A DNA stretch of 64,000 nt, from positions 2,468,200 through 2,532,199 of the forward strand of contig NZ_CP091740.1 of NCBI RefSeq assembly GCF_022014595.1. Reading direction: 5' to 3'. A program made the translations under genes and the position numbers. Under the pieces are notes generated by a model that worked only from the letters and a program-made list of their open reading frames with translations, had not been told where the DNA came from and did no database searches. Positions 56,043 to 64,000 of this stretch are shown one piece after another; the stretch's first letter is position 1, and the number at the start of each line of letters is the position of its first letter. This DNA is from Solitalea lacus. GTDB lineage: Bacteria; Bacteroidota; Bacteroidia; Sphingobacteriales; Sphingobacteriaceae.

Positions 56043-56678
56043 ATGATTTATGCAGTACTAACAGCAGATATTGTAAATTCAACTAGTTTGGATAAAGCCG
56101 ACAGGGAACTTTTATTGAATACACTAAAAGGATTATCAAGCCAAATCGACGGAATTGAATTTCATATTTTCAGGGGAGATGCCTTTCAAGGTTTAAGTGA
56201 GAAACCTTGGCTAGCCTTAGAACAATGTATTAAAACTCGCGCTTATCTTCTAAAAACAAACACATCATCACGCTCGGTGTGTTTTGATGCACGAATGGCT
56301 ATTGGACTGGGAGGCGTTAGCCTCAAAGCTGAGACCATTGAAGAATCAGACGGGGAGGCTTTCCGAAACTCAGGTCAACTTCTGGATGAAAAAAGCTCTA
56401 AAAGGTTATTATTTAAAAGTCCTTGGGAGGAGATTAATGCCGAAATGCAAGTACTTTGCATATTACTCGACGTAATTATCAATAAATGGACATTGGCGCA
56501 AGCAGAAGTTATCTGGGAACGTTTAAATGGGTTTAACCAAATGGCCATAGCCCAAAAGCTTGGGATTTCACAAGCCTCGGTAAACAATCGCCTAAAATTA
56601 GCTGAATTTGATGCTTTACAGACTGTATTAAACCGCTACCAAACAATTATACAAGCAAAAACTAAATCCAATGCATGA
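56043..56678 (+). CDS. SatD-family protein with helix-turn-helix
   Basis: A 211-residue protein (ATG 56043; a GTG three bases earlier is possible). The N-terminal part (about 1-110, 'YAVLTADIVNSTSL', 'IFRGDAFQGL') resembles the SatD family and faintly nucleotide-cyclase-like folds. The C-terminal part contains a helix-turn-helix ('FNQMAIAQKLGISQASVNNRLKLAEFDAL', about 160-190). Three palindromes directly upstream are plausible self-binding sites. It overlaps the DUF3307 membrane gene by 8 nt, so the pair is one functional unit. Biological role unknown. Confidence 0.75.
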   Translation: MIYAVLTADIVNSTSLDKADRELLLNTLKGLSSQIDGIEFHIFRGDAFQGLSEKPWLALEQCIKTRAYLLKTNTSSRSVCFDARMAIGLGGVSLKAETIEESDGEAFRNSGQLLDEKSSKRLLFKSPWEEINAEMQVLCILLDVIINKWTLAQAEVIWERLNGFNQMAIAQKLGISQASVNNRLKLAEFDALQTVLNRYQTIIQAKTKSNA

Positions 56679-57423
56679 TTTATTTACCTATGAACAAGGG
56701 TCTATTTTAGTTAGATTATTAATTGCACACCTATTGGTTGATTTCGTTTTTCAACCCAAAAAATGGGTACAACATAAACAAAGCATTAAAGCCTCAACAG
56801 GCTTTTTATATTTACATGGATTTCTTTCAGGACTAATCTCTGTTCTTTTATTGGTAACATTAGGAGGAAAGGTAGTAACCGCAGGAATTATTTTAGCCAT
56901 TTCACATACCTTAATTGATTACTGGAAGGTTCGCCAACACAAATACAGCTTATCAATCTTCCTTATTGACCAACTACTTCACCTTGTTGTTATTCTAATT
57001 GTTTGGCTTTGGTTAATTAAAGGTTGGGGATTATTCATCAACATCATCATACAACAGTTAAGTAATTTTAAAATCATACTAATCCTTGCTGCTTACCTAA
57101 TGGTGATATGGCCACTGGGCATCATCATTAATATAGCTACAAAGCACTGGCGCGAAAAAATCAATGATGACCTGGCAAGTTTGGAAAATGCCGGTAAGTG
57201 GATCGGTATTTTTGAGCGTATTATGGTGCTTACTTTTTTGTTAATGCAACAATTCGAAGGCATAGGATTTCTGATTGCTGCCAAATCGATATTGCGTTAC
57301 AGTGATCAGGATACCGATAAGAACAAAGCTCGAAAACAAACCGAATATGTGCTTATTGGCACATTAATCAGCTTTTCATTAAGTATACTAATAGGAGTGG
57401 CTATAAACCTACTTTTAAAATAA
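56671..57423 (+). CDS. DUF3307 membrane protein
   Basis: A 250-residue integral membrane protein with about six hydrophobic helices. The N-terminal 'LVRLLIAHLLVDFVFQPKKWV' and 'ISHTLIDYWKV' motifs, with conserved His/Asp in the membrane, are those of DUF3307. It begins inside the last codons of the SatD-like gene and is therefore co-expressed under the triple-palindrome promoter. Function is not known; conserved charged residues within helices suggest an enzyme or transporter. Confidence 0.8.
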   Translation: MHDLFTYEQGSILVRLLIAHLLVDFVFQPKKWVQHKQSIKASTGFLYLHGFLSGLISVLLLVTLGGKVVTAGIILAISHTLIDYWKVRQHKYSLSIFLIDQLLHLVVILIVWLWLIKGWGLFINIIIQQLSNFKIILILAAYLMVIWPLGIIINIATKHWREKINDDLASLENAGKWIGIFERIMVLTFLLMQQFEGIGFLIAAKSILRYSDQDTDKNKARKQTEYVLIGTLISFSLSILIGVAINLLLK

Positions 57424-57469
57424 AATCAAGTATTCTATCTATTTAATTACTTTAAATAAAAAATTAGAA

Positions 57470-58156
57470 CTATTTAATTCTTAACGCTTTATCAATTTGA
57501 TACATCAAAATTGATTTAATAGGAGGGATGAAACCACCGACAATGAATTGAGTTTTACCTTGAGGAGTAATAATGAGGTTAGTTGGAAAAGTGCCTATTT
57601 CTAACTCTTCAATCTGCTTCTCCGCATCAACAACTTGCTGGTAATTAAATTCCCTCTTTGCTAAAAACAGTTCGACCTTTTCTTTTTTATCTGTTGAAAA
57701 AGCCAGAAAAACCACATTCGGATTCTGTTTATAATATTCAGCTATTTCGTTCAATTCGGGTAATTCCTTTAAACAAGGTGCACAGGTTGTAAACCAAAAG
57801 TTTACAACAATTACCTTTCCTTTCAACTGTTCAAAACTTAAGGATTTTCCATCTAGCGTTGTAAACTGAAAATTCGGAACCCGAACATCCTTTGTGAAAA
57901 AGCGATTGGGAGTCATTATGGCTGTTAATGCTGCGTCTTTTTCCTCCAGCGAGTTTTTCTGCAATTTAATTTCAGTAAACTCGCCTGCATCATTTTGAAC
58001 GTTCTGCATTTTATAATCACCTGTCAACAATAAGTAACTCATTTCATCATAAGAAATAACCTTATTATTAGCGTCTTTTATTATAATCTCCTGTTTCTTT
58101 TGTTGCCCGCAACTTAAAATCGGCACCAACAAAAGCATCAACAATAATGTTCTCAT
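57470..58156 (-). CDS. TlpA-like thioredoxin-fold lipoprotein
   Basis: A 228-residue lipoprotein (lipobox LSC, Cys16). After about 80 residues without clear homology comes a thioredoxin/AhpC-TSA fold (about 90-225) with the redox-active pair CAPC in 'VVNFWFTTCAPCLKELPEL' and the cis-Pro loop 'IGTFPTNLII'. It should work in the periplasm as a disulfide reductase, for instance in cytochrome maturation. It is last in a three-gene minus-strand unit after the thioesterase (2-nt gap). Confidence 0.83.
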   Translation of the reverse strand: MRTLLLMLLLVPILSCGQQKKQEIIIKDANNKVISYDEMSYLLLTGDYKMQNVQNDAGEFTEIKLQKNSLEEKDAALTAIMTPNRFFTKDVRVPNFQFTTLDGKSLSFEQLKGKVIVVNFWFTTCAPCLKELPELNEIAEYYKQNPNVVFLAFSTDKKEKVELFLAKREFNYQQVVDAEKQIEELEIGTFPTNLIITPQGKTQFIVGGFIPPIKSILMYQIDKALRIK

Positions 58157-58158
58157 TA

Positions 58159-58737
58159 TTATTTTGCGTGGTTAAGATCTAAAATACAGCGTTCATTATC
58201 CAAAAGACTAATTTCATCATCCAGATTTTCGAAAGCCTTTATATTATCAAACTCATGAGCATAACGCTTTTTTATTTCCCTTCTTTTAATTGCTTCAATA
58301 AAACGTCGTAATTGCACATGGTTTTCCAATATCAGTCCTGGCACCTGCTTAGGTTTATTAGTATCCTCATCTTTAGCTACCATTGTAAAATAGGAGGTAT
58401 TTGTGTGTTTCACCTCACGTGTTTTTACATTTTCACTTTCAACTCTTATCCCCACAACCAAAGAGGTATTACCCACATAATTAACAGAAGCATGCATTGA
58501 CACGAGATCACCCACCTCAACAGGCGCCAAGAAGTTAACTTCATCAACCGAAACTGTTACACAATAAGTACCTGCATGACGGGAAGCGCAAGCATAAGCA
58601 ACTTTATCCATCAATGAAAGCAATATCCCACCATGAATTTTCCCTCCAAAATTAGCGTAAGATGGGATCATCAATTCTGTAATTGTTGTTTGAGAATGTT
58701 TAACTGAATAAAACTCTTTAGGATTGTTTGGTTTCAT
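58159..58737 (-). CDS. acyl-CoA thioesterase, hotdog fold
   Basis: A 192-residue hotdog-fold hydrolase of the YciA/BACH type. 'YANFGGKIHGGILLSLMDKVAYACASRHAG' contains the catalytic-helix pattern with an Asp, and 'VDEVNFLAPVEVGDLVSMHASVNYVGNTS' is characteristic. About 50 residues after the domain (from 'LILENHVQLRRFIEAIKRREIKKR') form a helical tail seen in Bacteroidota members. It hydrolyses acyl-CoA; chain-length preference unknown. It lies between prmC (9-nt gap) and the TlpA-like gene. Confidence 0.85.
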   Translation of the reverse strand: MKPNNPKEFYSVKHSQTTITELMIPSYANFGGKIHGGILLSLMDKVAYACASRHAGTYCVTVSVDEVNFLAPVEVGDLVSMHASVNYVGNTSLVVGIRVESENVKTREVKHTNTSYFTMVAKDEDTNKPKQVPGLILENHVQLRRFIEAIKRREIKKRYAHEFDNIKAFENLDDEISLLDNERCILDLNHAK

Positions 58738-58746
58738 TAGGATGTG

Positions 58747-59607
58747 TTATTTTAAAATTCCTTTTATCATTCTGTCTTTATCGTACAGGTCTTTTCTTAC
58801 TTCAACATTATAAAAACCTGCGGCTTCCATAACAGCTTTAGTTTCTGAACCAAGCACTTCATTTATCTCAAAGTAAAGGCTACCACCTTTTTTTAAGTAT
58901 TTAGAAGCATAATCGGCTATGGCCTTATAAAAAATCAATGGGTTGTTATCTGTTACAAACAAAGCCAGGTGAGGTTCAAAATCCAATACATTCTTATGCA
59001 TTTTCTCCTTTTCTAGCTCTCTTACATACGGAGGATTACTAACAATAATGTCAAAGGAGTTTGGGGTCGAAGCTTCGGCATTTAGTATATCCTGATAATA
59101 AAACTGCACTTCCGCTTTATTTAGTACTGCGTTTTGTGTTGCCGTTTCCAATGCGTTATAAGAGATATCCAGTCCACTTAATTTAGCATTAGGTAAATTC
59201 TTCTTTAAAGCGATTGGAATACAGCCGCTACCCGTACAAATATCTAAGATGTTTAAATCACCAGCTTTATTGTATTTTAAATCGGCCAATATCCAATGCA
59301 CCAATTCTTCTGTTTCCTGACGAGGAATTAGTACGTGTTCGTTCACCTTAATTCTACAACCATAAAATTCAGTTTCACCCAAAACATATTGTACCGGTTT
59401 TGCTGAAAGTAGCTCTTCAAGTATCATCTCTAAAGAGATAATTTCCTGTACATTAAGTTCTCTTAGACCCTTCATAGACAGCTGAGTCTTATTCACATTC
59501 AATACGTGCATTAACACTAATTGTGAGATACTTTTAGCCTCTACCGTATCGTATAAATCAACTAATTTTTGGCTAAGATGACTTTCAAAGTCTTTTACTG
59601 TTGGCAT
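58747..59607 (-). CDS. prmC: peptide chain release factor N5-glutamine methyltransferase
   Basis: A 286-residue SAM-dependent methyltransferase that modifies the GGQ glutamine of RF1 and RF2. The N-terminal helical domain (about 1-75) binds the release factor. SAM motif I is 'ILDICTGSGCIPIALKKN' (about 120) and the catalytic NPPYV is near 190. 'VLIPRQETEELV' is also typical. First gene of the minus-strand unit; the -7 box ends only 4 nt before the start codon. Confidence 0.92.
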   Translation of the reverse strand: MPTVKDFESHLSQKLVDLYDTVEAKSISQLVLMHVLNVNKTQLSMKGLRELNVQEIISLEMILEELLSAKPVQYVLGETEFYGCRIKVNEHVLIPRQETEELVHWILADLKYNKAGDLNILDICTGSGCIPIALKKNLPNAKLSGLDISYNALETATQNAVLNKAEVQFYYQDILNAEASTPNSFDIIVSNPPYVRELEKEKMHKNVLDFEPHLALFVTDNNPLIFYKAIADYASKYLKKGGSLYFEINEVLGSETKAVMEAAGFYNVEVRKDLYDKDRMIKGILK

Positions 59608-59611
59608 AAAG

Positions 59612-59619
59612 CAAAGTTA
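59612..59619 (-). promoter_or_regulatory. -7 box of prmC
   Basis: On the minus strand TAACTTTG, an exact TAnnTTTG match. The usual start about 7 nt downstream would coincide with the prmC start codon (59607), implying a leaderless or almost leaderless mRNA. Confidence 0.45.
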
Positions 59620-59672
59620 ACATTCCCTAAATCATAATTTCGCCTAAACCGATAGAGTATTATCAAGTTTCT

Positions 59673-59680
59673 TATTTTTG
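59673..59680 (+). promoter_or_regulatory. -7 box of ribD
   Basis: TATTTTTG, exact match, 8 nt before the ribD ATG at 59689. Transcription would start within a base or two of the start codon. No -33 element is clear. Confidence 0.45.
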
Positions 59681-59688
59681 CAGTCTGC

Positions 59689-60744
59689 ATGAATGAACAT
59701 CAACTTTATATTAAGCGCTGTATTGAACTTGCGCAAACCGGACAGGGAAATGTAAGTCCGAACCCTATGGTTGGATCGGTAATCGTGTGTGATGGAAAAA
59801 TTATTGGTGAAGGCTTTCATGAAAAATTTGGACAGGCACATGCTGAAGTGAATGCTATAAATGCCGTACTTAAGCAATATAGCAATGCTTCTGAATTACT
59901 TAAACAATCAACCATTTATGTAAGTTTAGAACCTTGTTCTCATTATGGCAAAACTCCACCCTGCGCTGATTTGATTGTCAAACACCAAATTCCGCGCGTG
60001 GTTGTGGGTTGTATTGATCCATTTGAAAAAGTAAGCGGAAAAGGAATTGAAAAACTAAAAAGCCATGGCATAGAAGTAATATCAGGTATTTTAGAGAAGG
60101 ATTGTTTATCGTTAAATAAACGATTTATTACTTCACAAAAACAAAAACGTCCTTACATTATCCTGAAATGGGCCCAAACTTCCAATGGTTACTTTGCTCC
60201 TAAAGATGGCTCTCAGTTTTGGATTACAGGCAAGCGAGCTATGGAACTTGTTCATAAATGGCGTAGCGAGGAAGATGCCATTTTAATTGGTTCAAGAACT
60301 GCTTTAATTGACGACCCACAACTTACAGTAAGAGAATGGATTGGCAGGAACCCAATTAGAGTTGTAGTTGATAAAAATCTTAAACTTCCTTCAACCTTAA
60401 AGCTATTTGATAAATCAGCTAAAACAATAGTTTATAACGAACAAAAAACGAAGGTGTTTGACAATATATATTACAATCAACTTGAGTTTAATGAATATTT
60501 ACCCCAGTTTATGATGTATCAATTATACTTACAGGATATTCAATCTGTGATTATTGAGGGTGGAGCTAATCTTTTAAATCAATTCATTAAATACAATTTA
60601 TGGGATGAGGCCCGTATTTTTACTGGAGATAAAGTTTTAACTGATGGTATTGTAGCCCCAATTTTATCAGGTAAATTAATCTCGAAGGTAAACGTGGGCA
60701 ATGATGAACTTCGGATTATTTTTAACGAATCCACACAGTCTTAA
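59689..60744 (+). CDS. ribD: riboflavin biosynthesis deaminase/reductase
   Basis: A 351-residue bifunctional enzyme. The N-terminal deaminase (about 1-145) has zinc motifs HAEVNAI and 'SLEPCSHYGKTPPCADLI'. The C-terminal reductase (about 150-350) has 'LKWAQTSNGYFAP', 'WITGKRAMELVHKWRSEEDAILIGSRTALIDDPQLT' and 'IEGGANLLNQFI'. It performs two successive steps from the GTP cyclohydrolase II product. No FMN riboswitch is present upstream: the gap to prmC is only 81 nt. Other rib genes are not in view. Confidence 0.94.
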   Translation: MNEHQLYIKRCIELAQTGQGNVSPNPMVGSVIVCDGKIIGEGFHEKFGQAHAEVNAINAVLKQYSNASELLKQSTIYVSLEPCSHYGKTPPCADLIVKHQIPRVVVGCIDPFEKVSGKGIEKLKSHGIEVISGILEKDCLSLNKRFITSQKQKRPYIILKWAQTSNGYFAPKDGSQFWITGKRAMELVHKWRSEEDAILIGSRTALIDDPQLTVREWIGRNPIRVVVDKNLKLPSTLKLFDKSAKTIVYNEQKTKVFDNIYYNQLEFNEYLPQFMMYQLYLQDIQSVIIEGGANLLNQFIKYNLWDEARIFTGDKVLTDGIVAPILSGKLISKVNVGNDELRIIFNESTQS

Positions 60745-60779
60745 TCGATTAAAAACTTACACATTATCACCAATAATTA

Positions 60780-61394
60780 ATGCTTTTTGAAGATACATAT
60801 CAAACTATAGAATTACCATCGGAAGGGATTTTTCGAGACAGAGGCAGCAAATTCATTGCATACGCATATCCCATAAAAACAGAGGATGAAGTAAAAGAAT
60901 GGCTGCAAAAACTAAAAAAAGAGCACCCAACAGCCCGACATTATTGCTATGCCTGGCGTTTGGGATTAGACAGAACGGTTTTCAGAGCCAATGATGATGG
61001 TGAACCCTCTGGTTCTGCCGGAAGACCTATTTTAAACGTATTACTTTCAAAAGATTTAACCAACATTGTTGTATTTGTAGTCCGGTATTTTGGAGGAACC
61101 TTATTAGGCGTTCCTGGGCTGATTAATGCCTATAAAACAGCAACCGTTGAGGCCTTAAACAATACTAAAGTTATTCAGCGAACAGTAAACGACACTTACC
61201 GCATTGATTTTGAATACCTACAAATGAATGATGTTATGAAAGTAATGAAAGACGATTCCGTAGTGATTCTAATTCAACATTTTGATAATTCATGTACTAT
61301 TGAATTTGAGTTAAAAAAATCAGAAATAAATCGAATCATAGGTAAACTAGAGGATATAGAAAGCATTAAGATTCAATACCTACGAACAGTATAA
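60780..61394 (+). CDS. YigZ/IMPACT-family protein
   Basis: A 204-residue protein of the UPF0029/IMPACT family. The N-terminal domain (about 15-125) carries the signature 'HYCYAWRLG...RANDDGEPSGSAGRPIL' and 'VVFVVRYFGGTLLGVPGLINAYK'. The C-terminal DUF1949-like ferredoxin fold is at about 140-200. The bacterial role is unsettled, with links to translation or nucleotide binding. It lies 35 nt behind ribD. Confidence 0.87.
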   Translation: MLFEDTYQTIELPSEGIFRDRGSKFIAYAYPIKTEDEVKEWLQKLKKEHPTARHYCYAWRLGLDRTVFRANDDGEPSGSAGRPILNVLLSKDLTNIVVFVVRYFGGTLLGVPGLINAYKTATVEALNNTKVIQRTVNDTYRIDFEYLQMNDVMKVMKDDSVVILIQHFDNSCTIEFELKKSEINRIIGKLEDIESIKIQYLRTV

Positions 61395-61518
61395 TTACAA
61401 TTTCTAAATCGTAAATTTATTAAGTTCATAACCATTTTTAACATATCCCTAAACCCAATCGAGCAATATGCGTAAAGAATCAATTTCTTCAGCGTATATC
61501 CAACAAATAACAACTAAT

Positions 61519-62517
61519 ATGAAAGCCTTAGTATTAAACGGATTAAAAGAACCTCTAACGATAAAGGAAGTTGAAAAACCAGTATTAGAGCCCGATGAAG
61601 TACTTGTAAAGATAAAGGCTGCGGCTTTTAACCATAGAGATAAATGGATACAGGAAGGCTTATATTCAGGAATTAAATATCCTATAATTTTGGGTTCTGA
61701 TGGATCCGGCATTGTTGTTGAAACTGGTCTTAATGTTGATAAAGATTGGCTAAACAGGGAAGTTATTATTAACCCTTCATTCAATTGGGGTGATAATCCT
61801 AAGGCGCAATCAAAAGAGTTTAAAATATTAGGTCTACCCGATAATGGAACATTGGCTGAATTTGCACTTTGCAAAGCCGAATATCTCTATAAGAAACCAT
61901 CGCATCTAAGTTTTGAAGAAGCCGCAGCTATACCTTTGGCAGGCCTAACGGCTTTCAGGGCAATATTTACAAGAGCTCAATTAAAACCAAGAGAAAGAGT
62001 TTTGATAAATGGAGTAGGTGGTGGAGTGGCTTTGTTTGCCATGCAATTTGCCGTTGCCGAAGGATGTGAGGTTTATGTTACCTCAGGCTCTAATGAGAAA
62101 ATTGAAAATGCCAAGTTTTTAGGCGCTTACGGAGGTGTAAACTATAAATCAACCAATTGGGTTCAGGATTTGAAAGAACTAGCAGGTGGTTTTGATGTGA
62201 TTGTAGACAGCGCTGCCGGAGAGGGTTTTAAGGAGTTAGTAGAATTAGCTAATCCTGGTGGCCGAATCGTGTTTTATGGTGCTACCAAAGGAACAATTAA
62301 AGACTTAGATCCAAGACGCATTTTTTGGAAACAACTTAACATTTTAGGATCAACAATGGGAAATAAGACTGATTTCGATTCTATGATTCGCTTTATTGAA
62401 CAACACAAATTGTTACCGGTTATAGATAAAGTATTTCCTCTTGAGGAGGCAAATGACGCTCTTGACCGGATGAAAAAAGCAGAACAATTTGGAAAAATTA
62501 TAATAAAGATAGAGTAG
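61519..62517 (+). CDS. medium-chain dehydrogenase, zinc-less quinone-oxidoreductase type
   Basis: A 332-residue MDR-family oxidoreductase. A GroES-like N-domain ('KAAAFNHRDKWIQEGLY', 'YPIILGSDGSGIVVETG') precedes a Rossmann domain with 'VLINGVGGGVALFAMQFA' and 'VIVDSAAGEGFKELVELANPGGRIVFYGATKG'. The Cys ligands of zinc alcohol dehydrogenases are not evident, so a quinone or enoyl reductase is likely. I start at ATG 61519 (MKALVLNG), as the 17 residues before it do not fit the family. Single gene; substrate unknown. Confidence 0.82.
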   Translation: MKALVLNGLKEPLTIKEVEKPVLEPDEVLVKIKAAAFNHRDKWIQEGLYSGIKYPIILGSDGSGIVVETGLNVDKDWLNREVIINPSFNWGDNPKAQSKEFKILGLPDNGTLAEFALCKAEYLYKKPSHLSFEEAAAIPLAGLTAFRAIFTRAQLKPRERVLINGVGGGVALFAMQFAVAEGCEVYVTSGSNEKIENAKFLGAYGGVNYKSTNWVQDLKELAGGFDVIVDSAAGEGFKELVELANPGGRIVFYGATKGTIKDLDPRRIFWKQLNILGSTMGNKTDFDSMIRFIEQHKLLPVIDKVFPLEEANDALDRMKKAEQFGKIIIKIE

Positions 62518-62710
62518 TCTTCTGTAAAGGGCCCAATTATTTACAGGTTGAAAACAATTAAAGAATCAATTTATGTAAATCTATATATATTACTGATATA
62601 CAATTTATTACATAAGCAAAAAGAATTTTATTTGGCTAATTAAAACATAATTTATTTACCATCGAACTTTAAAGTTTTTTAAGTAGATTAAATAATTAAA
62701 TAAATAGACT

Positions 62711-63181
62711 ATGAAAAAAATTACGTTCTCGCTCTTAATACTGTTTATCAGTATTTTTCCATTGCATAAAAGCTATGCACAGGATACCAAATCTCAGATT
62801 GAAGTTACCAGAAGTGCCTTACAAACTATGAAACAGGACGTCATTGCACAGGTAATGAATTTATCCGAAGACCAGTCTGCCAAATTTTGGCCCCTATACA
62901 AAGAGTTTCAAGCTGCAAAAATTAGCTTAAATGATAAAAGCATTAAGTTGATTGAAGACTACGCGAAATCATACGATTCCATTTCTGACAGTCAGGCCAA
63001 TACCCTACTGAAACAATATCAAGTAATTCAAAAGCAGTATTTAGATCTTGAAAACAAATACATCAAACGTTTTCAAAAAGAATTACCAGGAAAACTTGTG
63101 ACAAAATATTTTCAGGCCGAGCATAAACTGGATGCAGTAGCTAGGTATGACTTGGCAGGTACCATTCCATTAGTTAAGTAA
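62711..63181 (+). CDS. secreted helical protein of unknown function
   Basis: A 156-residue protein with a signal peptide (about 1-23, ending SYAQ). The mature part is almost entirely helical and charged, with 'VMNLSEDQSAKFWPLYKEFQAAK' resembling the LTxxQ-type (Spy/CpxP-like) helical periplasmic proteins in spacing only. A periplasmic chaperone-like role is a guess. The 193 nt upstream are very A/T-rich and without a clear promoter. Confidence 0.6.
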   Translation: MKKITFSLLILFISIFPLHKSYAQDTKSQIEVTRSALQTMKQDVIAQVMNLSEDQSAKFWPLYKEFQAAKISLNDKSIKLIEDYAKSYDSISDSQANTLLKQYQVIQKQYLDLENKYIKRFQKELPGKLVTKYFQAEHKLDAVARYDLAGTIPLVK

Positions 63182-63228
63182 TTTAAAGTAAATATTTATA
63201 TACGTTTCTTTTTTTTGTATAAGAAATG

Positions 63229-63236
63229 TAACTTTG
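63229..63236 (+). promoter_or_regulatory. -7 box of rpsO
   Basis: TAACTTTG followed by CG, an exact match. Start expected near 63243, leaving a leader of about 39 nt. The upstream -33 region is only T-rich. Confidence 0.6.
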
Positions 63237-63281
63237 CGCCTTAATTAAATTTTTGTTAAACGCTTTAATACCATTCAAGAA

Positions 63282-63551
63282 ATGTATTTAAGTTCAGAAG
63301 TAAAAAAAGAAATCTTCAAAAAACACGGTCAAAGCGAAACCAATACTGGTTCTGCGGAAGGTCAAATTGCGTTGTTTACTCACCGTATTAAACATTTGAC
63401 TGAACACTTAAAGAAGAATAAAAAAGACTTTGGTACGCAGTTAGCCGTTCAGAAACTAGTTGGTAAACGTCGTTCACAATTAGATTATCTAATGAAGAAA
63501 GACATTGCTCGTTACCGTGCAATTGTAAAAGAACTAGAATTAAGAAAATAG
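63282..63551 (+). CDS. rpsO: 30S ribosomal protein S15
   Basis: An 89-residue primary 16S rRNA-binding protein. Signatures: 'TGSAEGQIALFTHRIKHLTEHLKKNKKDFGTQ' and 'GKRRSQLDYLMKKDIARYRAIVKELELRK'. Full normal length. As in most bacteria it precedes pnp, here separated by a terminator and a roughly 210-nt gap. Confidence 0.97.
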   Translation: MYLSSEVKKEIFKKHGQSETNTGSAEGQIALFTHRIKHLTEHLKKNKKDFGTQLAVQKLVGKRRSQLDYLMKKDIARYRAIVKELELRK

Positions 63552-63566
63552 TTTAAGATTTATCAT

Positions 63567-63601
63567 AAAGAGCCGTCTTTTTATTTTGACGGCTCTTTTT
63601 G
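63567..63601 (+). terminator. terminator of rpsO
   Basis: AAAGAGCCGTC (63567-63577) pairs perfectly with GACGGCTCTTT (63588-63598); the loop is 10 nt and T residues follow. Confidence 0.9.
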
Positions 63602-63603
63602 TT

Positions 63604-63705
63604 TTACTTCTCCTTTAGATTTAAGAGCTTAGAAACCCAATTACGCAGCTCTTTATCATTAAACTCAGCAATCAAAAAGTCTAAAAAATATAAATCGCGA
63701 TTAAC
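63604..63705 (-). pseudogene. possible C-terminal gene remnant
   Basis: An open minus-strand frame of 33 codons with no start codon, closed by TAG upstream and TAA at 63604-63606. It reads protein-like sequence (VNRDLYFLDFLIAEF, then NDKELRNWVSKLLNL). It may be the tail of a degraded gene between rpsO and pnp, or chance. Confidence 0.3.
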
Positions 63706-63764
63706 CTAATAAGTATTGAAGTTTTACTTATTTTTAGTCGCAAATAAGTTGTAGAAAAATAAAT

Positions 63765-64000
63765 ATGTCGCAAATTGGAATTACAAAAACGTTTGATATT
63801 GGTGATGGAAGACTAGTATCAATCGAAACAGGTAAACTGGCAAAACAAGCTGACGGCAGTGTAGTGGTAAAAATGGGTGATACCATGTTATTGGCTACTG
63901 TCGTGTCAGCAAAAGAGGCAAAGCCGGGAACCGACTTTTTACCTTTGTCTGTAGATTATCAAGAAAAATATGCATCTGCCGGTCGTATCCCTGGTGGATT
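63765..64000 (+). CDS. pnp: polyribonucleotide nucleotidyltransferase, N-terminal part
   Basis: The first 78 codons of PNPase, cut by the window end. '[35 protein letters not shown]' and '[22 protein letters not shown]' match the first RNase PH domain. PNPase degrades RNA 3'-5' using phosphate. The start ATG at 63765 (MSQIGITK) fits the family. Order rpsO-pnp is the common bacterial arrangement. Confidence 0.95.
   Translation, partial: MSQIGITKTFDIGDGRLVSIETGKLAKQADGSVVVKMGDTMLLATVVSAKEAKPGTDFLPLSVDYQEKYASAGRIPGG

Noticed and set aside
59608-59688. FMN riboswitch before ribD
   Set aside because: The gap is 81 nt, contains promoter boxes on both strands and none of the conserved riboswitch core.

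Overview
The window looks like a chromosomal segment of a low-GC member of the Bacteroidota, probably from the Sphingobacteriia side. Three things suggest this: many genes are preceded by the Bacteroidota -7 box TAnnTTTG; Shine-Dalgarno sequences are weak or absent; and the gene families fit (Bacteroidota-type LptD, long UbiD, class II ketol-acid reductoisomerase, short ProRS, SatD/DUF3307 pair, FadL-like barrels). I cannot name the genus from sequence alone. Nearly everything is housekeeping or core metabolism. The one clear foreign insertion is a group II intron.

Layout. 1-2.8 kb: outer-membrane LPS assembly protein. 2.8-11.1 kb: a complete isoleucine/valine operon, ilvA-ilvE-ilvD-ilvB-ilvN-ilvC, headed by a 20-codon leader peptide rich in Ile, Val and Thr and by a terminator with a matching antiterminator. 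This is a textbook-style attenuator. 11.3-19.1 kb: a small membrane protein, cinA, an exonuclease/GIY-YIG fusion, and a marR gene divergent from an emrA-emrB-tolC efflux operon with a shared palindromic operator. 19.3-21.7 kb: cydAB. 21.9-32.5 kb: uridine kinase, LysM protein, NfeD protease, fatty acid desaturase, a frameshifted SRPBCC gene, UbiD decarboxylase, a FadL-like barrel and a tyrosine-rich lipoprotein. 32.6-36.1 kb: proS, then a degenerate group II intron placed directly behind the proS terminator. 36.1-45.6 kb: M20 peptidase, glutamate synthase gltB-gltD, hydroxyacyl-CoA dehydrogenase and ferritin. 45.7-51.2 kb: purL, a YiiX-like hydrolase, trmN6, a phosphodiesterase and fbp.

51.2-52.35 kb has no ordinary gene. 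It holds three tandem copies of a roughly 343-bp unit. Each copy carries an identical-frame five-codon ORF, a hairpin followed by T-rich sequence whose G-U pairs make sense only on the plus strand, a small stem with changing length, and a second strong hairpin. I read it as an array of related structured RNAs. It is the least explained and most interesting part of the window.

52.4-64 kb: an omega-amidase/aminotransferase pair, an orphan ABC-type binding lipoprotein, a SatD-like gene preceded by three palindromes spaced exactly 29 bp centre to centre, a TlpA-like protein, thioesterase and prmC, divergent ribD, a YigZ protein, an alcohol dehydrogenase-like protein, rpsO and the start of pnp.

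Functional links. The ilv genes carry threonine and pyruvate to Ile and Val, with end-product control expected both at the RNA level (attenuator) and at the enzyme level (ilvA C-terminal domain, ilvN). gltBD supplies glutamate for the ilvE transamination. The 53-kb aminotransferase and nitrilase probably form a glutamine transaminase/omega-amidase salvage pair. Both marR and satD seem to control their own transcription through palindromes at their promoters.
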